Shown: positions 1-9,547, numbered from the stretch's first letter. The stretch is DNA of 64,000 nt from Kluyvera georgiana ATCC 51603 (GCF_001654985.1 NZ_LXEU01000066.1:80461-144460); one strand, 5' to 3'. Translations and numbers: made by a program. The notes: generated by a model not told the origin, from the letters alone.

Positions 1-136
1 AAAGATGTTTGCGCTTTTATTGATTCAGAACAAAGTAAAAATGCAAGAGTACAGATGACAGGCGCTACAGGTTATGTAAATTTTGTTGCGCAATAAATGT
101 CCAAAAAAGGACTGAAAAACAGCGGGATGCGAAGAA
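1..136. other. Intergenic region downstream of treC
   Basis: I see no gene here. In E. coli the gene beyond treC is nrdD, so this could be the far end of its control region, but no coding sequence of nrdD is inside the window and no operator is clear enough to name. Confidence 0.4.
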
Positions 137-161
137 GCCCGGCAGCAGGGCGCTACCGGGC
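137..161 (-). terminator. Hairpin downstream of treC
   Basis: GCCCGG at 137-142 pairs with CCGGGC at 156-161, just past the treC stop codon on the minus strand. The run of T after it is weak, so it may be a stabilising 3' hairpin rather than a strong terminator. Confidence 0.5.
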
Positions 162-168
162 CGGCGGT

Positions 169-1812
169 TTAACGCTGAAGCCACCAGATGGCTTCAAACG
201 GTCGCAGCGTCATGCCTGCAGGGGTGGCGTAGTTGCTCATCAGCACCTCGCCATCGGTGGAGCCTGCCGGTGGCTCCCAATCCTGCGGCTCGCCGCTGAG
301 GTTCGCGGCGACCAGCAGCGTCTGCCCCTGCCACTGACGGCGGTAGCACCACAGCGATGGATGCGCCGGCAGCAGATCCTGATAGTCGCCCCAGGTCAGT
401 ACCGGTTCGGATTTACGCAGTGCAATCAACTGTTGGTAGGCGTAAAACACCGAGTCAGGGTCGGTCAGCGCACGTTCAACGTTGATGTCGGCAAAGTTAT
501 GGCTGACGCCAATCCACGGTTCGCCGCTGGTAAATCCGGCATTAGGACTGGCGTCCCACTGCATCGGCGTACGGCTGTTGTCGCGGGATTTGCTGGCCAG
601 AATCGCCAGCAGTTCCCCGGCATCACGCCCCTGCGCCAGCAGCTCGTTATACATGTTGTGGCTTTCAACGTCGCGGTATTGCTCTATCGTCGTGAAGTGT
701 GGGTTGGTCATGCCAATCTCTTCACCCTGATAGATGTACGGCGTACCCTGCATGCCATGCAGCACCATCGCCAGCATCTTCGCCGCCGTAATGCGATATT
801 CACCCTCATCGCCAAAGCGGGAGACGATGCGCGGCTGGTCGTGGTTACACCAGAACAGCGCATTCCACGCCCGGTTGTGCATGCCCTGCTGCCAGTGACT
901 AAACAGCGATTTCAGCGCCACGAAATCCGGACGCGCCAGCGTCCACTTCTCGCCGCCAGGGTAGTCCACCTTCAGGTGGTGGAAGTTAAAGGTCATCGAC
1001 AGCTCTTTGCCGTCGAGAGAGGCATATTGCTGACAGTTTTCGAGGGAGGTGGAGGACATCTCGCCAACGGTCATCAGGTTGCGCGGCGTAAAGACGTCGC
1101 GGCTGAACTCCTGCAGGAACTCGTGCGCGCGCGGGCCATCGGTGTAGAAGCGGCGACCGTCGCCCTGATGATCGTCCGGGAAGGACTGGTCTTTAGAGAT
1201 GAGGTTGATAACGTCGAGACGCAGGCCATCGACGCCGCGATCGGCCCAGAATTCACAGACCTTTTTCAGTTCAGCGCGTACCGTTTCGTTTTCCCAGTTG
1301 AGATCCGCCTGCTCGGTCGCGAACAGGTGCAGATAGTACTGCCCGCTGGCCGCATCCCACTGCCAGGCGTTGCCGCCAAACTTCGAACGCCAGTTATTCG
1401 GCGGGGTTTCCGGCGTGCCGTCGCGCCAGATATAGAACTGGCGGTACGGACTCTCTTTATTCTGCGATTCTTTAAACCACGCATGGTGGGTGGAGGTGTG
1501 GTTGAGCACCATGTCCAGCACGATACGAATGCCGCGCTGATGTGCTTCGGCAACCAGCTTATCAAAATCGTCGAGCGTACCGTAAGACGGGTCGATGTCG
1601 GTGTAGTTAGCGATGTCGTAACCGTTATCCACCTGCGGAGAGACGTAGAACGGTGTTATCCAGAGGGCATCAACGCCGAGCTTTTGCAGATAGTCGAGTC
1701 GTGAGGTGACGCCGCGCAGATCTCCCGTTCCGCTGCCGGTCGTGTCCTGGAAGCTTTTCGGGTAGATCTGGTAAATCACGCCGTTTTGCCACCAGTGAGG
1801 TAGTGTATTCAT
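169..1812 (-). CDS. treC: Trehalose-6-phosphate hydrolase TreC
   Basis: A cytoplasmic glycoside hydrolase of family 13 that splits trehalose-6-phosphate, delivered by TreB, into glucose and glucose-6-phosphate. The 547-residue product matches the length of E. coli TreC (551) and can be aligned by eye along its whole length. It starts MNTLPHWWQNGVIYQIYPKS, the usual opening of the alpha-glucosidase barrel. The family motifs are visible: DMVLNHTS (region I), GLRLDVINL with the nucleophile Asp (region II), GEMSS with the acid/base Glu (region III) and NHDQPR (region IV). It is the second gene of the treB-treC operon, 54 bases after treB, with a GC-rich hairpin between the two genes. Expression should follow TreR control of the treB promoter. 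Confidence 0.97.
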   Translation of the reverse strand: MNTLPHWWQNGVIYQIYPKSFQDTTGSGTGDLRGVTSRLDYLQKLGVDALWITPFYVSPQVDNGYDIANYTDIDPSYGTLDDFDKLVAEAHQRGIRIVLDMVLNHTSTHHAWFKESQNKESPYRQFYIWRDGTPETPPNNWRSKFGGNAWQWDAASGQYYLHLFATEQADLNWENETVRAELKKVCEFWADRGVDGLRLDVINLISKDQSFPDDHQGDGRRFYTDGPRAHEFLQEFSRDVFTPRNLMTVGEMSSTSLENCQQYASLDGKELSMTFNFHHLKVDYPGGEKWTLARPDFVALKSLFSHWQQGMHNRAWNALFWCNHDQPRIVSRFGDEGEYRITAAKMLAMVLHGMQGTPYIYQGEEIGMTNPHFTTIEQYRDVESHNMYNELLAQGRDAGELLAILASKSRDNSRTPMQWDASPNAGFTSGEPWIGVSHNFADINVERALTDPDSVFYAYQQLIALRKSEPVLTWGDYQDLLPAHPSLWCYRRQWQGQTLLVAANLSGEPQDWEPPAGSTDGEVLMSNYATPAGMTLRPFEAIWWLQR

Positions 1813-1835
1813 GGGTTGTCCTCGAATAAGAATCA

Positions 1836-1853
1836 GGGGCGCAAATGCGCCCC
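1836..1853. repeat. Intercistronic hairpin between treB and treC
   Basis: A perfect 8-bp inverted repeat, GGGGCGCA/TGCGCCCC with a 2-base loop, lies in the short treB-treC gap. It could stabilise the treB transcript or tune treC expression. There is no T run, so it is not a classical terminator. Confidence 0.55.
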
Positions 1854-1866
1854 GAAGAAGGTGTGT

Positions 1867-3288
1867 TTACATGACTGGCAGCGTGCCCTGACGTTCTTTA
1901 CGCTTGTAGACGACAACCGTCAGGATAATCGGTACCACGATGGTGATAACCATTGCGACGCTGTAGACCGCCCAGAAGGTCGGTTTGATTGACAGGATGC
2001 CCGGCAGGCCGCCGACGCCGATACCGTTCGCCAGCACGCCGTACAGGCCGCACAGCAGGCCCGCGATACCGGAACCGATCATGGCGCAGAGCATCGGGAA
2101 GCGGTACTTCAGGTTGATCCCGTACATCGCCGGTTCGGTGACGCCGAGGTAGGCGGAGATCGCCGCCGGAACGGAGATTTCACGCTCTTTCGCCTTACGG
2201 CTGCAGATGATGATGCCGACGACGGCAGAGGCCTGCGCGATGTTCGACAGGGCAATCATCGGCCATACCGGGGTGCCGCCCATGCTCTGAATCATCTGCA
2301 TATCAATCGCCAGCGTGGTCTGGTGCACACCGGTAATCACCAGCGGTGCATACAGGAAGCCGAACAGCGCGGCGCCAATCGGTGCGAAGCTGCCGGTCAG
2401 CAGGTGACGCACGGCGAAGGCAACGCCATCGCCAATCAGGCGACCGAATGGCCCGATAATCGCGTGAGCGAGGAATACCGCCAGAATCAGCGAGCACACC
2501 GGTACGATAACGAGGTACAGGTAGTCCGGCACGATGCGCTTAAGGCGCGTCTCAATAAAGCCGAGGGTCAGACCCGCCAGCAGCGCCGGGATAACCTGCG
2601 CCTGGTAGCCGACTTTGGCGATGGTAAACAGGCCGAAGTTCCACACTTCCGGCACCTGCTGACCCAGCAGATAGGCGTTCATTAGCTGTGGAGAAACCAG
2701 CGTCACGCCGAGTACGATACCGAGGATCGGCGTACCGCCCATTTTCTTCACCGCCGACCAGCAGATACCGACCGGCAGATAGAAGAAGATCGCCTCGCCA
2801 ATCAGCCACAGGAAGTCATAGATGGTTTGCAGCGACGGGTGCATCTGCGCCAGCGTCTGGCCGTTGCTCATCGGCAGGTCGCCGATCACGTTGCGGAAGC
2901 CTAAGATCAAACCCCCGCTGATCAGCGCCGGCAGCAGCGGGAAGAAGATCTCGGCGAAATGGGAGATCATCTGCTCGTGCCATTTCATGTTCTGGCGCGC
3001 CGCCTGTTTGGCCTGCTCTTTATCCACGCCGGTCTGGCCGGTGGTAGCGAGCAGCGCCTGATAGTAGTCGCCCACCTCGGTGCCGATGACCACCTGGAAC
3101 TGCCCGGCGTTGGTGAAGCAGCCCTTCACCATCGGCAGTTCTTCAATCGCTTTTGGATCCGCTTTGGCCGGGTCGTTCAGCACAAAGCGCAGGCGCGTGA
3201 TGCAGTGGCTGACGGTGGCGATGTTTTCGCGTCCGCCGACCAGCTCGATAAGTTTATCGATGTTCTTTTGGTCTATTTTTTTGCTCAT
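1867..3288 (-). CDS. treB: PTS trehalose-specific EIIBC component TreB
   Basis: The inner-membrane permease of the phosphotransferase system that imports trehalose and phosphorylates it to trehalose-6-phosphate, the TreC substrate. The N-terminal EIIB domain carries the phosphocysteine motif ATVSHCITRLRF at about residues 22-33. The rest is the EIIC membrane domain with about ten hydrophobic helices, including FFPLLPALISGGL and GVTEPAMYGIN. There is no EIIA domain; in E. coli the glucose EIIA (Crr) serves. I chose the ATG at 3286-3288, which gives 473 residues as in E. coli and has a GAAGG ribosome site just upstream. A start further upstream would add 23 residues not seen in the family. Confidence 0.97.
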   Translation of the reverse strand: MSKKIDQKNIDKLIELVGGRENIATVSHCITRLRFVLNDPAKADPKAIEELPMVKGCFTNAGQFQVVIGTEVGDYYQALLATTGQTGVDKEQAKQAARQNMKWHEQMISHFAEIFFPLLPALISGGLILGFRNVIGDLPMSNGQTLAQMHPSLQTIYDFLWLIGEAIFFYLPVGICWSAVKKMGGTPILGIVLGVTLVSPQLMNAYLLGQQVPEVWNFGLFTIAKVGYQAQVIPALLAGLTLGFIETRLKRIVPDYLYLVIVPVCSLILAVFLAHAIIGPFGRLIGDGVAFAVRHLLTGSFAPIGAALFGFLYAPLVITGVHQTTLAIDMQMIQSMGGTPVWPMIALSNIAQASAVVGIIICSRKAKEREISVPAAISAYLGVTEPAMYGINLKYRFPMLCAMIGSGIAGLLCGLYGVLANGIGVGGLPGILSIKPTFWAVYSVAMVITIVVPIILTVVVYKRKERQGTLPVM

Positions 3289-3432
3289 GATAGGGCCTTC
3301 AAACAGAGATAAGATCTCCCCGATAACCGCCAATTCAGGCTGCCGTGGTATGGGCAACCTGGCGGATTCAGGAAATGAATCGTTATTAATACGCTGATTA
3401 TAAGCGTAGCGGGTTTACCGATTTGGGGAAAT

Positions 3433-3444
3433 GGGAACGTTCCC
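3433..3444. promoter_or_regulatory. Probable TreR operator
   Basis: GGGAACGTTCCC is a perfect 12-bp palindrome between treR and treB. It has the central CG of LacI-family operators and sits where a repressor would block treB transcription. The operator assignment is inferred from position and from the family. Confidence 0.7.
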
Positions 3445-3482
3445 GAAACGTAGCCAGGATCACATTAAAGCTGACTTTACGC

Positions 3483-4430
3483 TTAGGCGAGGATGGCGGG
3501 GATCACGATCTGCTGCGGTTCGCGCTTACCGCCAATCAGGGAAATCAGCTGCTCTGCCGCACGGCGTCCTGCCTCGGCGTAGCCGGGATCGACGGTGATA
3601 ATTTCCGGGTGCAGAAACTTGGTTAGCGGGGTGTTGCCGACGCTCGCCAACTGGACGTTATCGATGCGCTGTTCCTGGAAATACTTGCTGACGCCCAGCG
3701 CCAGAGTATCGGTGGCACAAATGAGTGCGGTGGTTTCGGGGGCAATGACCTCACGAGCGAAGTCGTAGCCCTGTTTCATCGCCAGGCCCGGCAGCGCGGC
3801 CATCGGCGTAAGCTGATGGCGCTGGCAAAAGGCCTGATAGGCGTCGTGACGACGCTGGCCGGTGGTGACATCGCTCGGCGGTACCCCGAGGAAGCTGATA
3901 TGGCGGTGGCCGCGTTCATACAGGCGCTGCATCAGCAGAGTGATGGCGCCATGATCGTCATAGCAAACCGAGGAGAAACCGCTGGCATCGCGGGCCATCA
4001 GCACCAGCGAGGGCTGCCAGTTGGCCAACGTCTCTTCGGTGACGCCGGTAAACCCAAACAGGATCACGCCGTCGATATTGCGACGTTTGAGCATCGCCAG
4101 ATGCTCTAAAACCTTTGCGGGCGAGAACTGGCTTTCCATCATAATCGGGTCGTAGCCCTGCTCGTAGAACGCGGGCAGCATGGTCTGCACCGCCAGGTTT
4201 TCCGACAGCGAATCCAGACGCGTGACGATAATGGCGACCACTTTATCGCTTTGCCCCCGCATGGCGCGTGCGGAGCGGGAAGGGGAGAAGCCGTGCTGCA
4301 TCATCACCGCTTCCACGCGTTCGCGGGTGCGTTCGCTGACGCCGCTTTCGTTATTCAGCACGCGGGAGACGGTTGATTTGCCAACACCACTCAGGCGAGC
4401 GATATCTTTGATGGTCAGCCGATTTTGCAT
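3483..4430 (-). CDS. treR: Trehalose operon repressor TreR
   Basis: A LacI/GalR-family repressor of treBC, relieved in E. coli by trehalose-6-phosphate. The 315-residue length is that of E. coli TreR. The N-terminal helix-turn-helix (residues about 6-26, with IKDIARLSGVGKSTVSRVLN) is followed by the hinge and a periplasmic-binding-protein-like effector domain (about 60-310). It lies upstream of treB in the same direction, separated by about 200 bases that contain the GGGAACGTTCCC palindrome, so treB has its own promoter. Confidence 0.96.
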   Translation of the reverse strand: MQNRLTIKDIARLSGVGKSTVSRVLNNESGVSERTRERVEAVMMQHGFSPSRSARAMRGQSDKVVAIIVTRLDSLSENLAVQTMLPAFYEQGYDPIMMESQFSPAKVLEHLAMLKRRNIDGVILFGFTGVTEETLANWQPSLVLMARDASGFSSVCYDDHGAITLLMQRLYERGHRHISFLGVPPSDVTTGQRRHDAYQAFCQRHQLTPMAALPGLAMKQGYDFAREVIAPETTALICATDTLALGVSKYFQEQRIDNVQLASVGNTPLTKFLHPEIITVDPGYAEAGRRAAEQLISLIGGKREPQQIVIPAILA

Positions 4431-4470
4431 ATAGTTGCCCCACGTGAATATTTTGCCGTCAGACCGGATG

Positions 4471-4504
4471 GTTGACGTACCGTTGAATTACCCGCCGTTA
4501 TTAT
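4471..4504 (+). promoter_or_regulatory. PhoP box and -10 element of the mgtA promoter
   Basis: Two GTTGA half-sites at 4471-4475 and 4482-4486 are 11 bases apart, the PhoP-box period (GTTTA repeats in the consensus). A -10-like TATTAT lies at 4499-4504, 12 bases after the box, which is the usual PhoP spacing. The predicted start near 4511 gives a leader of about 276 bases before mgtA, close to the 264 bases known in Salmonella. Confidence 0.65.
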
Positions 4505-4510
4505 ATCGCT

Positions 4511-4786
4511 CTAATAGCCACAAAACTTATGATTTTCTGCGTATAATGCGCGGCGTTTCTACTATCAACCTTACCGGAGGCTTTATGGATCCCGATCCCA
4601 CACCTCTCTCGCGCTGGAGAGTAACGTTCCGGTAAGTCAGTTTTGCGCTGCCTTGCCGATGATGTGAGGCAGTGACATTCCTTAATCATGTCCCTGCAAT
4701 CAAAAATTGAGTGCCTGTGCGGTACAGATTAACTGTGCCCGTAGGTCTGACTGCGGTCGCGTCCGGCGACTGCAGGGGGATTTTGT
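4511..4786 (+). promoter_or_regulatory. mgtA Mg2+-responsive leader RNA
   Basis: The long untranslated leader between the PhoP-type promoter and the mgtA ATG contains the mgtL reading frame. In Salmonella and E. coli this leader controls elongation into mgtA in response to Mg2+ and proline. The mgtL ORF and leader length are seen directly; the sensing role is transferred from the family. Confidence 0.75.
4585..4635 (+). CDS. mgtL: mgtA leader peptide MgtL
   Basis: A 16-residue leader peptide, MDPDPTPLSRWRVTFR, preceded by an ACCGGAGG ribosome site. It keeps the MxPDPTPL core and C-terminal basic stretch of E. coli and Salmonella MgtL. Slow translation of its three prolines is known to raise mgtA transcription in low proline or low Mg2+. 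It lies about 74 bases after the predicted transcription start, as in Salmonella. Confidence 0.9.
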   Translation: MDPDPTPLSRWRVTFR

Positions 4787-7495
4787 ATGCTGAAAAATTT
4801 AACCCGGCAGCTGTTTGCACAGCTTGGCCGCCACCTCCCGCGCCGTCTGGTACAGCGCGATCCGATGCCGACTCAGCAAAGCGTCGCCCATACGCCGATT
4901 CCCTCCTCGCTCAGCGAGCACTGCCTGAAAATGGCCCAGCTCAATGAGCAGGCGCTGTGGCACGCCTTTAACACGCACCCGGAAGGGCTGAACGCGGCTG
5001 AAGTCGAGCAGGCGCGCGCCGCTCACGGTGAAAACCAGCTACCGACTCAGCAGCCACAGCCGTGGTGGGTGCATCTGTGGCTCTGCTACCGTAACCCGTT
5101 CAACATTCTGCTGACCGTACTGGCCGCCGTCTCCTACGCCACGGAAGATCTGTTCGCCGCGGTGGTGATTGTCCTGATGGTGGGCATTTCCACGCTGCTG
5201 AACTTTGTGCAGGAAGCCCGTTCGACCAAAGCGGCGGACACTCTGAAAGCGATGGTCAGCAACACCGCGACGGTGCTGCGCGTCATCAATGACAAGGGCG
5301 AGAGCAACTGGGTCGAACTGCCCATCGACCAGCTGGTACCCGGCGATATTATCAAGCTCGCCGCGGGGGATATGATCCCGGCGGATCTGCGCGTGATTCA
5401 GGCGCGCGATCTGTTTGTGGCGCAGGCCTCGCTGACCGGGGAATCGCTGCCGGTTGAGAAAGTGGCGCAGACCCGCGAGCCGCAGCAAACCAACCCGCTT
5501 GAGTGCGACACCCTGTGCTTTATGGGCACCAACGTGGTGAGCGGCACCGCGGAGGCGATGGTGATTGCCACCGGCGCCAATACCTGGTTCGGGCAGCTGG
5601 CCGGGCGCGTGAGCGAGCAGGAGAGCGAGCCGAACGCCTTCCAGAAAGGCATCAGCCGCGTCAGCATGCTGCTCATCCGCTTTATGCTGGTGATGGCGCC
5701 GATTGTGCTGGTGATCAACGGCTATACCAAAGGCGACTGGTGGGAAGCGGCGCTGTTTGCCCTCTCCGTGGCGGTTGGCCTGACGCCGGAAATGCTGCCG
5801 ATGATCGTCACCTCAACGCTGGCGCGCGGCGCGGTGAAGCTGTCAAAACAGAAGGTTATCGTCAAGCACCTCGACGCCATTCAGAACTTTGGCGCGATGG
5901 ACATTCTCTGCACGGATAAAACGGGCACCCTGACGCAGGATAAAATCGTGCTGGAGAACCACACCGACATCTCCGGCAAGGTCAGCGAACGCGTGCTGCA
6001 AACCGCGTGGCTGAACAGTCACTACCAGACCGGGCTGAAGAATCTGCTGGATACCGCGGTGCTCGAAGGCGTCGATGAGGTGGTGGCTCGCCAGCTCTCG
6101 ACCGACTGGCAGAAAATCGATGAGATCCCGTTTGATTTCGAACGCCGCCGCATGTCGGTGGTGGTGAGTGAAAAACCAGACGTGCACAAGCTGATTTGCA
6201 AAGGCGCGTTGCAGGAGATCCTCAACGTCTGTACTCAGGTGTATCACAACGGCGAAATCGTGCCGCTGGATGAGACCATGCTGCGCCGCATTAAGCGCGT
6301 GACCGACACCCTGAACCGTCAGGGCCTGCGTGTGGTCGCCGTGGCGAGCAAATACCTGCCGTCCCGTGAAGGCGACTACCAGCGCATTGATGAGTCTGAC
6401 CTGATCCTCGAAGGTTACATCGCCTTCCTCGATCCACCGAAAGAGACCACCGCGCCGGCGCTGAAAGCGCTGAAGGCCAGCGGCATTACGGTAAAAATTC
6501 TCACCGGCGACAGTGAGCTGGTGGCGGCGAAAGTGTGCCACGAAGTGGGGCTGGATGCGGGCGACGTGATTGTCGGCAGCGAGATTGAGCACCTGAGCGA
6601 CGATGAGCTGGCGCAGCTTGCGGCTCGCACCACGCTGTTCGCTCGCCTGACGCCGATGCATAAAGAGCGCATTGTGACCTTACTGAAACGCGAAGGTCAC
6701 GTGGTCGGCTTTATGGGCGATGGCATCAACGATGCCCCGGCACTGCGCGCGGCAGACATCGGTATTTCCGTGGACGGCGCGGTGGATATCGCCCGTGAAG
6801 CGGCCGATATTATCCTGTTGGAAAAGAGCCTGATGGTGCTGGAAGAGGGGGTGATCGAAGGGCGTCGTACCTTCTCGAACATGCTCAAATACATCAAGAT
6901 GACCGCCAGCTCCAACTTCGGTAACGTCTTCAGCGTGCTGGTGGCCAGCGCCTTCCTGCCGTTCCTGCCGATGCTGCCGTTACACTTGCTGATTCAGAAC
7001 CTGCTGTACGATGTATCCCAGGTAGCGCTGCCGTTCGATAACGTCGATGACGAGCAGATTCGTAAACCGCAGCGCTGGAACCCGGCCGATCTGGGCCGCT
7101 TTATGGTGTTCTTCGGGCCAATCAGCTCCATCTTCGACATTCTGACCTTCTGCCTGATGTGGTGGGTATTTAAAGCCAACACACCAGAAATGCAGACGCT
7201 GTTCCAGTCCGGCTGGTTTATTGAAGGGCTGCTGTCGCAGACGTTGATTGTGCATATGATCCGCACCCGCCGCATTCCGTTCGTGCAAAGCCGCGCCGCC
7301 TGGCCGCTGTTCGCGATGACGCTGCTGGTGATGGCGGTGGGCATCGCGCTGCCGTTCTCACCGCTGGCAAGCTACCTGCAATTGCAGCCGCTGCCGCTGA
7401 GCTACTTCCCGTGGCTGGTGGCGATTCTGGTGGGTTACATGACGCTGACGCAGATGGTAAAAGGGTTCTTCAGCCGCCGTTACGGCTGGCAGTAA
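4787..7495 (+). CDS. mgtA: Magnesium-importing P-type ATPase MgtA
   Basis: An inner-membrane P3B-type ATPase that imports Mg2+ when PhoPQ senses limitation. At 902 residues it matches E. coli MgtA (898). The actuator motif TGES, the phosphorylation motif CTDKTGTLTQ, and the hinge motif GDGINDAPAL are all intact. The C-terminal third carries a set of hydrophobic helices ending in FFSRRYGWQ. It stands alone behind the PhoP-like promoter and mgtL leader and is followed by REP sequences and the convergent ridA gene. Confidence 0.98.
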   Translation: MLKNLTRQLFAQLGRHLPRRLVQRDPMPTQQSVAHTPIPSSLSEHCLKMAQLNEQALWHAFNTHPEGLNAAEVEQARAAHGENQLPTQQPQPWWVHLWLCYRNPFNILLTVLAAVSYATEDLFAAVVIVLMVGISTLLNFVQEARSTKAADTLKAMVSNTATVLRVINDKGESNWVELPIDQLVPGDIIKLAAGDMIPADLRVIQARDLFVAQASLTGESLPVEKVAQTREPQQTNPLECDTLCFMGTNVVSGTAEAMVIATGANTWFGQLAGRVSEQESEPNAFQKGISRVSMLLIRFMLVMAPIVLVINGYTKGDWWEAALFALSVAVGLTPEMLPMIVTSTLARGAVKLSKQKVIVKHLDAIQNFGAMDILCTDKTGTLTQDKIVLENHTDISGKVSERVLQTAWLNSHYQTGLKNLLDTAVLEGVDEVVARQLSTDWQKIDEIPFDFERRRMSVVVSEKPDVHKLICKGALQEILNVCTQVYHNGEIVPLDETMLRRIKRVTDTLNRQGLRVVAVASKYLPSREGDYQRIDESDLILEGYIAFLDPPKETTAPALKALKASGITVKILTGDSELVAAKVCHEVGLDAGDVIVGSEIEHLSDDELAQLAARTTLFARLTPMHKERIVTLLKREGHVVGFMGDGINDAPALRAADIGISVDGAVDIAREAADIILLEKSLMVLEEGVIEGRRTFSNMLKYIKMTASSNFGNVFSVLVASAFLPFLPMLPLHLLIQNLLYDVSQVALPFDNVDDEQIRKPQRWNPADLGRFMVFFGPISSIFDILTFCLMWWVFKANTPEMQTLFQSGWFIEGLLSQTLIVHMIRTRRIPFVQSRAAWPLFAMTLLVMAVGIALPFSPLASYLQLQPLPLSYFPWLVAILVGYMTLTQMVKGFFSRRYGWQ

Positions 7496-7503
7496 CCTCG
7501 ATT

Positions 7504-7580
7504 GTAGGCCTGATAAGCGAAGCGCCATCAGGCAGAATGGCGCAGGTTGCCGGATGGCGGCTTCGCCTTATCCGACCTAC
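7504..7580. repeat. REP/BIME element after mgtA
   Basis: Two inverted REP units (GTAGGCCTGATAAGCG... and ...CGCCTTATCCGACCTAC) flank a short spacer, the typical enterobacterial BIME layout. It lies between the convergent ends of mgtA and ridA. Confidence 0.85.
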
Positions 7581-7613
7581 AGGGTGGATGTTGAAAACGC
7601 CACAGCCAAACAA

Positions 7614-7637
7614 AAAAGGCAGCCATAGGCTGCCTTT
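7614..7637 (-). terminator. Terminator of ridA
   Basis: AAAAGGCAGCC and GGCTGCCTTT pair as a hairpin. On the minus strand it is followed by a run of T, as expected for an intrinsic terminator of the pyrBI-ridA side. Confidence 0.8.
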
Positions 7638-7655
7638 CTTCATACTGCATCGAAA

Positions 7656-8042
7656 TTAGCGACGAACGGCAATCGCTTCGATTTCAATCTTCACGTCTTT
7701 CGGCAGACGCGCCACTTCAACGCAGGAACGCGCCGGGAAGGTGGCATTGTGCTCGGTGAAGAACGCTTCGTAGGTGGCGTTAACGGTCGCGAAATCGTTG
7801 AGATCTTTTACGAATACGGTCGTTTTCACGATATCGCCCACTTTCAGGCCAGCGGCCTCAACGATAGCTTTGACGTTTTCCAGCGACTGACGCGCCTGTG
7901 CGGACACGTCTTCCGGCACGCTGCCGGTTTTCGGGTCTACCGGGATCTGACCGGAAGTGATGATCATGCTGCCCAGGTCAACGCCCTGAACGTATGGGCC
8001 GATAGCTGCTGGTGCATTTTCCGTCGCAATAGTTTTGCTCAT
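7656..8042 (-). CDS. ridA: Enamine/imine deaminase RidA
   Basis: A cytosolic Rid/YjgF family protein that hydrolyses reactive 2-aminoacrylate and related enamines made by PLP enzymes. It is 128 residues, the usual length. The family signature near the C-terminus, RSCVEVARLPKDVKIEIEAI, includes the conserved Arg that binds the substrate carboxylate. It follows pyrI on the same strand after 73 bases and may share its transcript. Confidence 0.97.
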   Translation of the reverse strand: MSKTIATENAPAAIGPYVQGVDLGSMIITSGQIPVDPKTGSVPEDVSAQARQSLENVKAIVEAAGLKVGDIVKTTVFVKDLNDFATVNATYEAFFTEHNATFPARSCVEVARLPKDVKIEIEAIAVRR

Positions 8043-8115
8043 GATATCTCCAGATGAACTGCAGTAATTAGGTCGTAGCCATTATAGGGACGCCTAATTC
8101 CAATACCAACCGCAA

Positions 8116-8577
8116 TTAGTTGGCCAGCACCACATAATGGGAAAACTCTTTTTCGCAGTATTTGCATTTGAGCGCAACGTCATCGGCACGTTTTTTCACT
8201 GCAAAGCTGGAGGAAACCGGCTCAGCATGACTAATGCAGTTGCTGTTTGGGCACACCAGCACGCTCTCAATGCGTTCCGGCAGGCTGGGACGAGATTTCC
8301 CTACCACTTCATAGTTGTCGATACGGTTCACGGTAGCCTGCGGGGCATACAGCGACAGCTGGTTAACCTGCTCGTCAGTGAGGAAGGTATTCTCAATTTT
8401 AATCAGGTCCTTGCGGCCCATTTCGCCGGAAGGCAGGTTCAGGCCGATGGTGATGCGCTGGTCAGTCTCGGTCAGTTTGAACAGCGTCAGCAGTTTAAAA
8501 CCGACCTGTGCCGGGATGTGGTCAATCACGGTGCCACGTTTGATGGCTTCTACCTGCAATTTGTTGTCGTGTGTCAT
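8116..8577 (-). CDS. pyrI: Aspartate carbamoyltransferase regulatory chain PyrI
   Basis: The regulatory subunit that binds CTP/ATP and gives the ATCase holoenzyme its allosteric control. The N-terminal nucleotide-binding domain is followed by a C-terminal zinc domain with the four cysteines CPNSNC and CKYC. I use the ATG at 8577, giving the 153-residue family form starting [15 protein letters not shown]. An ATG six bases upstream is possible. It lies 12 bases after pyrB, so the two are co-translated from one messenger. Confidence 0.97.
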   Translation of the reverse strand: MTHDNKLQVEAIKRGTVIDHIPAQVGFKLLTLFKLTETDQRITIGLNLPSGEMGRKDLIKIENTFLTDEQVNQLSLYAPQATVNRIDNYEVVGKSRPSLPERIESVLVCPNSNCISHAEPVSSSFAVKKRADDVALKCKYCEKEFSHYVVLAN

Positions 8578-8589
8578 CGTCATTTCCCC

Positions 8590-9525
8590 TTACAGAGCCA
8601 GTTCGCTATTCAGTACCAGTGCCAGTAACGCCTGGCGGGCGAAGATGCCGTTGCCGGCCTGCTGGAAGTACCAGGCGTGCGGCGTTTTATCGACATCGGT
8701 GGTGATTTCATCAATGCGCGGCAGCGGGTGCAGCACCTTCATGTTATCGCGTGCGCCGGTCAGGTCTGCCGCGCGCAGGACGAACTGCGCCTTCACGTTG
8801 GCGTATTCGGACGGGTCGAGACGCTCTTTCTGCACGCGGGTCATGTAGAGAATGTCGACCTCGGCCATCACCTCTTCAATGGCGCTATGCAGGCTCCAGG
8901 CAATACCTTTCTCGTCGAGCATATCGAGGATGTACTGCGGCATCGCCAGCGCGTCCGGGGCGATGAAGTAGAAGCGGTTACCGTTAAATTTCGCCAGCGC
9001 CTGGGTCAGCGAGTGCACGGTGCGGCCGTACTTCAGGTCACCGACCATGGCGATATTCAGGTTCTCAAGACGGCCCTGTGTTTCCTGAATGGTGAACAGA
9101 TCCAGCAGCGTTTGCGTCGGGTGCTGGTTCGCGCCATCACCGGCATTAAGTACCGGAATACCGCCAGAGAATTCTGTCGCCAGGCGCGCCGCGCCTTCCT
9201 GCGGATGACGCATTACGATGGCGTCGACGTAGGTGCTGATGACGGAGATGGTGTCGGCCAGGGTTTCGCCTTTTTTACCGAGCGACGTATTGGCGCTATC
9301 GGAGAAGCCGACCACGCTGGCGCCCAGTCGGTGCATGGAGGTTTCAAACGAGAGGCGGGTACGCGTCGAGGCTTCGAAGAAACAGCTGGCGATAACCTTG
9401 TGCTTCAGCAGCTCCGGCTGCGGATTCGCTTTCAGTTTAGCGGCGGTCGCCAAAACCAGCTCAAGGTCTTCGCGGCTGAGATCGTTTATGGAAATGATGT
9501 GTTTTTGATACAGCGGATTAGCCAT
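8590..9525 (-). CDS. pyrB: Aspartate carbamoyltransferase catalytic chain PyrB
   Basis: Catalyses the first committed step of pyrimidine synthesis, carbamoyl phosphate plus aspartate to carbamoyl aspartate. The 311-residue product has the carbamoyl-phosphate motif STRTR at residues 53-57, HPTQ in the middle domain, and HPLPR near residue 268. The start [10 protein letters not shown] at 9525 follows an AGGAGA ribosome site; an extension of eight residues upstream would lie in the attenuator tail. It is controlled by the pyrL attenuator directly upstream. Confidence 0.98.
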   Translation of the reverse strand: MANPLYQKHIISINDLSREDLELVLATAAKLKANPQPELLKHKVIASCFFEASTRTRLSFETSMHRLGASVVGFSDSANTSLGKKGETLADTISVISTYVDAIVMRHPQEGAARLATEFSGGIPVLNAGDGANQHPTQTLLDLFTIQETQGRLENLNIAMVGDLKYGRTVHSLTQALAKFNGNRFYFIAPDALAMPQYILDMLDEKGIAWSLHSAIEEVMAEVDILYMTRVQKERLDPSEYANVKAQFVLRAADLTGARDNMKVLHPLPRIDEITTDVDKTPHAWYFQQAGNGIFARQALLALVLNSELAL

Positions 9526-9547
9526 GTTTATCTCCTGACGACGGCGC

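Noticed and set aside
97..1704. A 535-codon open frame on the plus strand opposite treC
   Set aside because: It is the antisense shadow of treC, has no ribosome site and matches no family; treC has all its catalytic motifs.
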